64,000 bases of DNA from NCBI GenBank assembly GCA_037178975.1, contig JASJZH010000005.1, positions 496,001-560,000 on the forward strand. Direction: 5' to 3'. Positions within the stretch are counted from its first letter, which is position 1, and every line of letters begins with the position of its first letter. This DNA comes from Oscheius tipulae. Lineage: Eukaryota; Nematoda; Chromadorea; Rhabditida; Rhabditidae. Both the position numbers and the translations under genes were made by a program. A model generated the notes under the pieces. That model saw only the letters and a program-made list of their open reading frames with translations, was not told the origin of the DNA and made no database searches. Below, in pieces: positions 45,274 through 55,251 of this stretch.

Positions 45274-48200
45274 CAGTGAGCCAGAGAGACAGACAGAGAG
45301 GCAGAGATTTTTTGCAAACGATCAAAAACAAGCCAATTTCGTAGCGGCCTCATGCAAAATTCAGCTGTCCTCTTTCTCCCTCCCCTTCAACAAATTTTGT
45401 CCCCTGTCCCAACAATCCAAGAGCGAAGTCTCATATTGCTTCTTATAGATTTTCCCATGACTCATTTCAGGTAGTTCACTCCCGGTAACCGATACTCTCC
45501 CACTCTCTATCGGAGGTCATGCATTTGAAAGAGATGTGCCTCTCTTTTGAAAGCTGGCCCCGCTTGACACAAAACAGATTGTTGGTGGGCAGGAAATGAG
45601 AGCAATTCGGGAGACAGAAAACGAGCACCGTCACATATAGAGATGGAGCGGCGTTAAGACCTACCTCTTTTTTTCAATTCAGTGTTTTAGCGTAGGCGCA
45701 ATGTCTCTGTCTCGGTCTCGATCTCTATCTTTCCCATAATAACACACAAAATTAGCCAGCTGAAGACCTCCCTCTTCTTTTCAGCCAATTGGTGTCTTTT
45801 TGTCCTCCCCATCTCCGCGAGGTCAAATTATCTCCCATCTATCATTTTGTTCCCTAGTTAGCTATTCCATTATGGAAAAATTTGTTTGGACAAAGCTTTG
45901 GGAGGGAAAATAATTAGATGGACAGATGTTACCTCTAACAGGCGGTAGTAGTATGTTTTGCCTTCCATTCTGAGTCAACCACAGCGTTTTTCAGGTCTGG
46001 CAATGGACGAACGGGTAGTTCTGAACGTGGGTGGCGTGCGGCACGAGACATATCAAGCCACATTAAAAAAGATCCCAGCCACCAGATTGAGCAGACTGAC
46101 TCCTCAGTTGGCCAACTTTGATCCGTTGCTGAACGAGTACTTCTTCGATCGACATCCGGCAGTTTTTGCTCAGGTGAGAGACACAGAAAGTCAGAGACGC
46201 AGAGACCGAGAGACACAGAGACACAGAGGCAGAGAAACGGTGAGACAGAAAGACAGAGAAAGTTTTCAGGTCCTCAACTACTACCGTACGGGTAAACTCC
46301 ACTATCCAACCGATGTCTGCGGTCCCCTTTTCGAAGAAGAACTCCACTATTGGGGTCTAGACGCCTCGGATACAGAACCCTGTTGTTGGATGCAACTCCT
46401 ACACGCCAAAGACACTCAAGAAACCTTGGCAGTCCTAGACCGAATGGACGTGGACAACAAGGAAGAAGACCCCCAGCTCCGGGAGCAGGACACGATGAAA
46501 AAGTTCGGATGGGAAGAGGACTACTTCCAGGGGAAGAGGACAAAGTGGATGATACTTAAGCCGAAAATATGGGCATTGTTCGATGAACCATACAGTTCAA
46601 AATCGGCGAAAGTGAGTCTATCTCTCTGCCCTCTGTCACTCTGCTACCCTGTCACACTGTCTCTCTGTTTCTCTGTAACCATATCATCTTCAGGTGATAG
46701 CCGGTGTCTCCGTCGCCTTCATCTTCTTCTCCATCCTCTCCTTCTGTCTCAAAACCCACCCAAGCTTCCGGATTCCCGTTCTCGAGTCCAGAAACACTAC
46801 CTACAAGGGCCGAAACGTGTTTGGAGTCACCAGACAAGCCACGGAGCCGCATTTCATCTTTGGCCAAGTATCTGTTCACTTTTTTGTCAAAGAATGGATA
46901 ATTTCCAGATCGAACTTGTCTGTAATGTCTGGTTCACAATCGAGCTCCTCCTAAGGTTCGCGTTCTGCCCCAGTCATCTAGGCTTCATCAAATCGCCCTT
47001 AAATGTCATTGACATGGTCAGTTTTTGTCCATTTTGGGATTGACATGGAAAAAGCAGGTTGCCACTCTGTCATTCTACGCCGACGCTATCTTCATTAGAC
47101 TGTGGGAAGATGCTCCGAAAGATGTAATGGAGTTCTTGTCTATGATTCGGTATGAGTTCTTTGGAGAGTTATAAACCGGTAGTATCCAGAATATTCCGAC
47201 TATTCAAGCTGACCCAACATCATAGAGGACTACAGATTCTGATCCATACCTTCAGAGCTAGTGCGAAGGAATTGATATTGCTGGTGAGTCTTTGGAATCT
47301 CTATCTCTGTCTTTGAACTTTCTCATAGTGGAGTTAGACAGTTTCTTGACTATCAATAACTGCCCAGTCTCGTCTATTGAACTGTCAGAGTCTGAACGAT
47401 GAATTTTTTTATCAGCTGACTTTCTGAGCTTTACCTCAGTAACTACACTTCCAGTCTCTATTGAGGTTTTGGCTGTACCTTCAGCACTAGACGGACATGA
47501 CTGTCACTCTCTCGCTCTATCCCTAGCTGATCCATTGATTATCGAAGCCTACCTTGCCTTGTGTCGTGACCATATAACTGTTCCAAGGTGGTTACTGGAA
47601 CGACCCGAATCACTCGACTAGCTCTCACTACTGGATTAGTAATTGCTGGACAACTCTGTACTGTGTCACATACTCTGTCGCTATGTAGAAACTTGGCCGC
47701 TTTCCCAAGGCTGTTCAATTGTTCACACTGTCTCTCGACTACGAGTTGACTACAGCTTGATTACCTCAGTTGCTTGACTACTTAGCAGGCGTATATCTTT
47801 GTCTTCTTGTACGTTTCTTGACATTCAGATCACCGTACTATCTCTCGACTGTCTCACAATTCCAATACCCTGTTTTCTGACCATTTCTCTTCTCAGACTA
47901 CTTGACTACCTTTCTGTCTCTCATTCCTGTTTCCCCTGACTGCTCTACAGCCTAGACTGTCTCTCGATTACCACCCTGTTCAGGTCTTCTTTCTCATCCT
48001 CGGAATCGTCATCTTTGCTGCTCTGGTCTACTATGCTGAGAAGATGGAAGTCAATCCGGACAACCAGTTCCAATCCATACCTCTTGGACTGTGGTGGGCT
48101 ATTTGTACCATGACTACGGTATCTTGACTCTCCTTTACTGACGAAAATCTTGGCTGCAGGTCGGCTACGGTGACATGACACCCCACACCTCCTTTGGAAG

Positions 48201-48835
48201 ACTGGTTGGAAGTCTTTGTGCAGTGATGGGTGTCCTGACCATCGCTCTGCCTGTCCCTGTTATCGTGTCCAATTTTGCCATGTTCTACTCCCATACTCAG
48301 GCAAGAGACAAGCTCCCGAAGAAGAGGAGAAGAGTAATACCGGCCGAACAGGTAGTCAAGAGACACTCACATAGACTAGTACTGTTCAGATCCGACTCCA
48401 AGCCAGACGACATGCAGCAGTTCTGGACACAAGCTCTGTCCCTCAGAGAAGAAGTGGAGCCATGCCGACTATTGGAGACAGAGAGAGGGAAAGTGTAGAA
48501 CTGCCTTCAAAGACTGTCTCGAGGAATGATAGGGAGATGGATGAGAACAAGAAACCACTACTGGCTTCGAGTTCAGAACAGAAGACAGGGAGTGACTCTT
48601 GCTCTAAAGGTAATGGAGATAGAGAGACAGAGATACATAGAGACAAAACGACAGAGCGACAGAGAGGCAGAGACAGTTTCCCACACTCTCTCTTCTAGGA
48701 CCCGACCAGAACGGAACCTCTCCCTGTCCCAAAAGGTGTGGAAGCTCCAGCTGTGTAGACACAATGGTCAAAGCCTCACCCACTAATAACAACGCGACAG
48801 GATCTGTCTCCTATTCGACTACCGTAATCCCTTAA
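45182..48835 (+). CDS. Shaw-type (Kv3) voltage-gated potassium channel subunit
   Basis: Eleven exons: 45182-45212, 45995-46173, 46270-46611, 46694-46867, 46909-47016, 47058-47149, 47190-47283, 47984-48118, 48160-48351, 48390-48609, 48699-48835; 1704 nt, 567 aa. The T1 tetramerisation domain starts [13 protein letters not shown] and includes [21 protein letters not shown] and FEEELHYWG. Six TM segments follow. S4 reads [16 protein letters not shown], the pore is TMTTVGYGD, and S6 has the PVPVIVSNF gate. After KLPKKRRRV the tail is Ser/Thr-rich and poorly conserved. Such channels repolarise neurons and muscle; EGL-36 is the worm Shaw channel. The 5' ATG lies 4 nt after a TTTCTAG acceptor. The intron at 47284-47983 is 700 nt with many degenerate CTCTGT/CTTGACTA words. 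Confidence 0.93.
45213..45310. repeat. GAGAGACAGAGA run after the first channel exon
   Basis: Starts at the donor (GTGAGTTTACCGAGACAG) and runs as AGAGAGACAG units to about 45308. It is a purine run in the sense strand, unlike the CTCTGT run in the intron at 46612-46693 of the same gene. Confidence 0.85.
47284..47983. repeat. Long repetitive intron of the channel gene
   Basis: Intron between S4-S5 linker and S5 exons. It is made of loosely repeated CTTGACTA, GACTGTCTCTC, CAGTCTC and CTGACCATT words, with no ORF. It appears to be degenerate descendants of the CTCTGT and AGTAGTC-type repeats. Confidence 0.55.
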
Positions 48836-48998
48836 AGTGTCACGGGTACCCGCCAAGATATCTTTATCATTACAGTTAAATGTGATCGCATATGTTTATT
48901 TTTCAAAACAGGAACTATACAGGTATCTCTTTGATAAAATATCATGGCACGAAATGTTCTTCTGAGCCCGTATGGGTGATATGTGATGACAGCCTCTT

Positions 48999-49741
48999 CT
49001 AGAATCTTCCTGACTCTTTCCATCTTCTGGAAGCGTCACAGATGTAGACGGCCAAAGTCCAAAGGGAGAAGAGCTAATACACAGACAGTCATTGAACCAG
49101 TACTGAACTTACCAATGGTATGAGCCATCCGGCAAAAAATTCCGAGGGGATCAAGGCAACAATGATGAGGAGGGTACTGATTCCGTACAATAGAGAGGCC
49201 AGAGAGGTTAAAAACTTTTCCTGAAACAGTCATTGTCATTGCTACTGTCACTCAGCCCACCAGAATCGGAAAGTTGAACTTGTAAAACGAGTCCATGATG
49301 CCAAAGAGACTACAGAAGGCTAAGATGATAGTGATGATGGCGAAGAAGACGTTGACACAGATGACAGAAAAGATTTGAGAGAAGCTGTGCATCCTGGAAC
49401 AATTAGTGTCAAGTACACTACGTGGTTTGCTGATTGAGGCAATTATTATGATTCCGGTCAATTGGGCGCCGAAAATATGCGAAAGGCAGACTTACCTGTA
49501 GGTGCATTGGGTCCAGACTGGATTGGGAAAACAGTAGCTGTTGGCAAAGGCTGTACCAAGACCGAGAAACTGAAAATGTTGATTGTCCCTCTCTCTCTCT
49601 TTCTCTCTCTCTCTCTCATTTTCTGTCTCTCAGCCTCTCTGTCTCTCTGGATAAACTCACAATCTCCGCCAGCCGGTAATAGTTGTCCTTGTCATCCAGA
49701 AATCCCCGATTGAAGCGTATCGGGGGTCCACTATGATCCAT
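48999..49741 (-). CDS. Small multi-pass membrane protein, unrecognised
   Basis: Five exons, transcript order 49741-49661, 49569-49496, 49393-49261, 49220-49113, 49073-48999; 471 nt, 156 aa. After a charged N-terminus (MDHSGPPIRFNRGFLDDKDN) come a mildly hydrophobic LAEIFLGLGTAF, a C-x10-C loop (SYCFPNPVWTQCTY) and three clear TM segments (SVICVNVFFAIITIILAFCS, LASLLYGISTLLIIVALIP, LIPLLFSLWTLAVYI), with a basic tail RRWKESGRF. The layout recalls tetraspan/claudin-like nematode proteins, but no diagnostic motif is seen. It is tail-to-tail with the channel gene: the stops are 164 nt apart. Confidence 0.75.
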
Positions 49742-51425
49742 GATTGAAAACTGAACTAATTGGAGTGGACAGCTAGAGAGGATAAGCTCGAAGTAATTGC
49801 TGGCCTAAAGAGGCGCTCCCGGATACTCACAACTCGATGGGCTCGCGTGTGAAATGACAGCCCGAAGGGGTGTATTCCGAGCGCGCTGCAACGCACTGCC
49901 TAATTATGCATGATAGCCTAGTGCTAATGCAAGTTGGGAAGCAGAAATTTCTCAGGATAGGATTATAAACTGGGTGGGAAAGATTTGGAAAAGAAGGACA
50001 TGATGGAGAGACAAAGAGAGTGAGATAAAGAGAGACAAAGGTACAGCAAGACAAAGAGAAGAAACAGAGAGACAGATAAACAGGGTGACAGTGATACTGA
50101 GAGACAGAGAGACAGAGAAACAGAGAGATAGAGAGACAGAATGAACAGTCTCAGATCGATTGCTCTGTTTACTGTTAGTGCCTTGATAGGGCAGAGAGGC
50201 TTATCACTTGTGGCCGCCGAGCATCCCAAGACAGCTGATTGCCATCAACTGAGTACAGAAAGAGAGTAAACATAGTGAGAGGATGGAAAAACTATAAGAA
50301 CAAGAGAAAACGGGGGGGTTATGACTAGCCAGGCCCTTATGAATAATCTAACGCCAATGATTTCTTCTCGCATTCATAGTGTCCTGAGGAGAAATCCTCG
50401 GTCAGGAGATCATTCTGTCTCTCTGTCTCTTTGTGGTGGTGTCTGCTGTCTGTCTGTCTCTCTCTCTCTCTCTATCTGTCCGTTTTTCTGTCTGGTGGAA
50501 CAATATGGAAAAATGTGGACTGCATGGGATGGGCTAGAGGACGGCAATTGGGCAAGATGACTCATCCTTCGGCCGAAATGAATATGATTCTGGCTATGAT
50601 ATTCAAAGCAGGAAAATTTAATGAACTACTGACAAAATCCCGACCCTATCTGGCCTCTAAATTCTCCCCAATACTGAACACTAGACCTGGTCAAGCGTAA
50701 GAGCCGAGAGAGGGAGGGAGAGCCTCTAAAGAATGGGCTCGGATTTCATCAGGTGGAAAGTCAGTTAATTTGTTCCAAGTGCTGAGGAGAGCTATAAAGG
50801 GGTGAAGGGAGAAAGAAGACGCGGGGTCAGAAGAATGATTCACATCTCATAACTCACTATACAAACATGAAGCGTTTTTGGAACGGGGCTGTTTAGGCTT
50901 AGAGAGAAGTTCTTACAGAGAGACAGAGATATATAAGATACACAAAAAATTACAGAACATTTCCTCAAAGACTTTGGGGGCAATTTTCTGTCATTGTCAC
51001 TGTCTCTCAGTGTCTTAATCACTTCCTCTCTCCCCTCTATCTAGCCTCCTTAATTGTCTGTTCCCGCCAATTTTTGTGTTTTCATATTGTCTTCTTGCTA
51101 CCAGTAAAACCACCCCTCTTTCAGAATTTCTTTACCCTCCTACTCACCCAGACGCCTTCTGAGGAAACTGCGGTTCTTCTCATCCCCCGGATCATATATC
51201 AACCACACTTTCTAACTGCAACTTTCGTCCAAGACATCTCCGGAGAGAGATTGTTTGGCTAGGCATTCAATTTCAGAGAAAAGTTTCTGGCGTCAGTTTC
51301 ACAGCCTTTCGCAAGTCTGAGAGCCCTCTCCCTCCTTCAAATAGTCTCCTTTCTGGCAGTTGTTTCTCATTCAGGAACGCACCTTTGTCTCTCTCCTTCT
51401 CGGTCTTTCTCCTAACTCAGAAAAG
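49742..51425. other. Intergenic with CTCTGT/AGAGACAG runs
   Basis: Contains the upstream region of the small membrane protein, purine runs at 50005-50140 and a pyrimidine run at 50409-50490. The ORFs here are low-complexity readings or lack structure. The part 51000-51425 is the likely promoter of the small secreted peptide gene. No other gene is seen. Confidence 0.45.
50005..50140. repeat. AGAGACAGAGA run
   Basis: Intergenic purine run of AGACAAAGAG, AGAGACAGAG and AGATAGAG units, followed 270 nt later by a CTCTGTCTC run of the opposite orientation (50409-50490). Confidence 0.85.
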
Positions 51426-51654
51426 ATGAAGTTTCTGCTCGCTTTTGTCTTCTTCGTTGCTTTGATCATGGTCGTCGAGGCCCACTTCCCGGTCTACAGC
51501 GCCTTCACCATGGAAAGGAAACCTGTGGATGTGGTGAGTTGACAGAGAGACAGCAAAGCTGCAGTAACAGGACACACTGACCCAGTTTTTATACCCACAA
51601 CCATTTTTGAATCCAACCATGTTCTGCAAAGCTGTAGCCCATGTCAAAATCTAA
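51426..51654 (+). CDS. Small secreted peptide
   Basis: Exon 51426-51533 encodes a clean signal peptide (MKFLLAFVFFVALIMVVEA) plus HFPVYSAFTMERKPVDV. After a 52-nt GTGAGT..CCCAG intron an in-phase exon 51586-51654 gives FLYPQPFLNPTMFCKAVAH.. and a TAA stop, about 59 aa in total. The end of exon 2 (from about 51617) lies inside dispersed-repeat copy 3, so the natural C-terminus may have been replaced by repeat sequence. It is likely a small secreted or neuropeptide-like product; no family is recognised and no dibasic sites are seen. Confidence 0.5.
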
Positions 51655-51870
51655 AACATTGTAGAATATCATTTTGCTCTAAAGCTCTTTCCTATGCCGA
51701 GCCATTTAGGTTTTCGTCTTCCGTGTCACACCCGTAAAATCTCGGGTACCGATAGAATCTGCATTGTCAACCCCGTACCATCTTCCGCCGGTCAATCCCC
51801 ATATATAATGGACACCGGGCCTTCAAGACAGCTTTCGGGCTCAAGTGATCATCGTGTATTTCCTGCGAGC
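51612..51870 (+). repeat. Dispersed repeat family, copy 3 (3'-truncated)
   Basis: Starts ATCCAACCATGTTCTGCAAAG and follows copies 1 and 2 through CCGTAAAATCTCGGGTACCG, CCATATATAATGGACACCGG and CAGCTTTCGGGCTCAA, then stops matching after about 51855, before the GTACCAGCGG..GAAGTAGC part. Confidence 0.85.
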
Positions 51871-52359
51871 CTTTGAAAACACTTTCTAATACAAGAACAT
51901 CCATCTTTGGAACTTCTACAGTATGCAGTGGGGGGTGTGAAGACCACGTGAATGAATCACATCAAATTTCCAAATGTGGCTCACCAAAATGTTGCGTGAG
52001 AAGTTCATTTGTGTAAAGGTAACAGTGACGTAGCTCTCCCATAGTCTTTGCCGGTCGACGAGCTTTTAGTGCTAGCAGTAAAAAACAAACCCGAACTCAA
52101 TGAAAAATTCAGTTCCGACTCCTATCGGCCATGCGGAACAATGTACAGAAGAAGGCTCTCTGGCAACAACTTCAAGCGGACTATGAGGAATGATCACAGG
52201 ATGTGCGAGAGGGCGTGATCTCAATAAAGTGTTGACACGATTTCAGAGAGACACAGAAACAGAGAGCCAGATAGACAGAGAGGCAGCAAGCAAACAATAG
52301 AGTAACCGGGCTTATTCATACTTATTTACGTGGTATTTGCTGTTGCTTCTTCGTCTCTA
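51871..52359. other. Intergenic, no gene seen
   Basis: Mixed composition with an AGAGACACAGAAACAGAGAG run at 52236-52290. A degraded reading around 52080-52200 is not supported as a gene. It contains the 3' UTR of the kinase gene. Confidence 0.4.
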
Positions 52360-53486
52360 TCAGATCTGCTCGTCGTCCGTCTGCTCGATCGTCGCCGTCT
52401 GTGCCGCGATGATCGGCTCGTAGCTCATCGGAGTCTCGGGAGTCGCAGCCCCCTCCGGAAGACACTTCTTCAGACAGGCCGCGATGTCGTCATACTGGGG
52501 CCAATCGACATCTTCTGCCTCCTGACACGTGGTGTAGTAGCCGTAAAGCTCTTCCGGCTGCTGCTTGCACAGCTTGGGAGCCTTGCAGACCTTCTTCCGA
52601 ATGGCAATGTCGTCTGGCTTGCGGAGACGCGTCCATGGCAGGATTCCCTCACTGAGCTCGATGATGGCGTAGAAGAGGCTGATCAGATCGTCCATTGGGC
52701 CCTGATCCTTGCGCATGTGGACGTTGAGAGAGACGTAGCGAAGAGTCCCGCGGAAGGCGGCCGACTTGCGTCGCATCACTCTGCCATCGGACTGGAAAGA
52801 GATAATACATATTGTCTGTCTTCAGCGACTAACCTTGTACTTCCTGCTGAGTCCGAAATCCACCAAGTAGATCGTCCTGTAGGTACTGGGTGCATTTCCA
52901 CAGCACATATTTCCCGGCTTCACGTCCCGATGAACGTAGCCGGCCTCGTGCAGCAGTTTCAAAGCTTCCACGCCCTGCAGTCCAACTCGAATGGCCGTCT
53001 GTGGCTCGAGTCTCTTCCCAGGGCTCTTCTTCCTCAGATCCGAGAGGCTATTGCCAAGGAGCTCCATACAGACGAACACGTAGCGTTCCGGCAGGCTACC
53101 ACTGGCAAACAGGAACGGAAAGTGGGCTTTTTCCTGCAGTTTAAGGAGAATCTGCTGCTCGAGGATCATGCGCTGGGGCTCGTGGTACTTGGACATGACC
53201 TTGACTGCCACGTGGATCTTCTTCTCCATCCAGTAGGCTAGAACACGCGAAATTAGTCTCGGTTTGTATGTGTGTCTCTCTATCTCTCGGTCGCTATCTA
53301 CTAACCTTTGAACATCTGCCCATATCCACCAGCTCCGACGATTTCGATCAACTTATACTTGTGATGGAGGACTGTTCCGAGCGGGACCATCGGCTCCGAC
53401 TTGGATGGACGTAGATGCAGCGGTCTCGGGAGAAGAGTCGGGTAGAGCAGTTCATCCTTGCCGCCGTTTTCTTCCCTCTGGCTCAT
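52360..53486 (-). CDS. CK1/TTBK-like protein kinase
   Basis: Three exons, transcript order 53486-53306, 53237-52834, 52791-52360; 1017 nt, 338 aa, essentially a bare kinase domain. The glycine-loop variant IVGAGGYGQMFK, the lysine in VAVKVMSK, the catalytic loop HRDVKPGNMCC, DFGLSRKY and the CK1-group activation segment RGTLRYVSLNVHMRKDQGPMDD are all present, so it should be active. CK1-group kinases of this short tau-tubulin-kinase-like type are greatly expanded in nematodes, many of them sperm-enriched; that is family knowledge. The C-terminus is Thr/Pro-rich. The ATG is the first in frame. Confidence 0.93.
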
Positions 53487-53827
53487 TGTAGAGTTGCCAG
53501 TGAAGAAGAGACAGCTTCCAATTAGAGGCGACGCTGACGATTTGAGGGAAAACTACTGTGGGCTATTCATTATGGAAAACCAATTAAGAGCATTTTGCTA
53601 TGCTTTTTGCAACTTTTTAGGTTACGGAAACGCCTACGAAGTTACTGCTTTCTGTTGCTTTGTAAACAGGGTTTTGAAATTTTTTTTCTGTATCTCTCAT
53701 CGTTTCCCTGACCTTGTACCTTAGTCAGCTGTCCCTTACCAAACCTAATAGAAACCTGTTGCCATTTTCGTCTCTTCCCAATCGGGCCACTTTGTGTAAC
53801 GTCGTCTTTAAAGGTCTTTCTGTCCCG
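53487..53827. other. Divergent spacer, kinase and serpin promoters
   Basis: 341 nt between start codons of divergent genes. AT-rich, with no ORF of note; an in-frame upstream reading before the serpin ATG at 53828 has no signal peptide or homology. Confidence 0.45.
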
Positions 53828-55251
53828 ATGGGTGTTCTACCCTTCCACCTCACGGACACTATCTTCGAAGATAGCTTCTCACTGCAAGCAGACTTCGGCC
53901 TCTCGATACTGAATCAGCTGCCAACCAATGAAACATTTGTGTTCTCTCCGCTGACCTTGGCCCTGGGACTGGCTATGATTCATTCTGGTTCAAGAAACAC
54001 AACGAGAGAACAATTTGAAGAGCCACTGCGTGAGTCTGACACTTTCTTGGCTGTCAATATATCATATTTCAGGATTTGTCAGGACCTCCTTTGACCCAGC
54101 TAACTATACAGACTCTCTTCACGACCTTTATGCCTCTCAAAACTTGACAGATGGCGCTAAGGTCCAAATGGCTAACTATCTGTTCATAAGGCAAGGTGTC
54201 TCTGTGAATCCGGACTTCGTCGAAGAGGCCAAGAAGAACTTTTTCGGAGACGTGAAGTTTATTGACTTTGGTGATTTGAAAGCTAAAGAGGTGAGTCTCT
54301 GTCTCCCTCCTTTTACTTACCTTCTTCCAGACCATAAACTCCTTTATGGACCACTCGACTATTGGAAACATTCCCAGCATTGCCGATACGTTTGCTCCAA
54401 ACTCTAGTATGTTTTTGGCTACCGCCCTACACTTTGACGCCAAATGGAAGAATCCCTTCTATAGAACAGCGACAGTGACCAGTCCCTTCCATATGGATGA
54501 TGGGAGTATAATCTATGTAAGTTTGATCCTGACAGATAGGCAGAGACAGAGACAGGATACATTGTGTTTTCAGTTGCCCCTCATGCGCAGTACGGACGAG
54601 TACCTCTACGGAGAGACTGACAAGTGGAAAGTCTTGGGACTACATTATGCTAATCAGAACTTTGTTCTGAACCTTATTCTATCCAAAACCGAGTGAGTCA
54701 TAAGGAAATGGCGGACAAGCTGTCTAGTTTCCAGATCAGATATCAGTAGTCTCAGAAAACCATTTCCGATCCAAGGGACTGATCTTCGCGATCTTTTGAA
54801 GAATCTAGAGTATCAGGAAGTCTCGGTATAATCATGTTCTTTGTACAAAGAGACAGATAGAGAGCGAGACAGAGTCACAGAGTGACAGACATTTTTCAGG
54901 TTACTCTACCACGATTCAAGGTCGACTACTCTTTGGATCCCCGGCCGTATTTGGATTCCCTGGGTCTCTCTTCAATTTTCAGGAAAGAGGCTGATTTGGG
55001 AGAAATTGCCCAGGGTCTCTTTGTCTCTCAAACTTCACAACGAGCGGTCTTTTCGGTAGATTTCTGTGACTATTTCAATAGAACGGTTTCAGGTCGATGA
55101 AGATGGGACAAGACTCTCTCCAAAAGCACCAGTTAAGTTCTTCTCCGAGTTGATTGGAGATGAGCCGGCTGTCTTTCGAGCAGACAAACCATTCTTTTTC
55201 GTCCTGACTCATCGAAATAGTCTGTTGTATATGGGACAATTTTACGGGTAG
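53828..55251 (+). CDS. Serpin
   Basis: Seven exons: 53828-54029, 54073-54290, 54331-54516, 54574-54692, 54735-54825, 54900-55055, 55093-55251; 1131 nt, 376 aa, standard serpin length. Signature regions are ETFVFSPLTLALGLAMIHSGS, ATALHFDAKWKNPF, LPRFKVDYSLD and the C-terminal DKPFFFVLTHRNSLLYMGQFYG. No signal peptide is seen, so it is probably intracellular like worm SRP proteins. The reactive-loop hinge reads DEDGTRLSPKAPV; it lacks the run of small residues (A/S/T/G) expected at P12-P9 of inhibitory serpins, so inhibition is doubtful. AATAAA at 55263. Confidence 0.95.

Noticed and set aside
46909..47283. Few charges in S4 of the K+ channel
   Set aside because: Invertebrate Shaw channels normally have a short S4 with few arginines, so this is expected for the subfamily rather than an anomaly.
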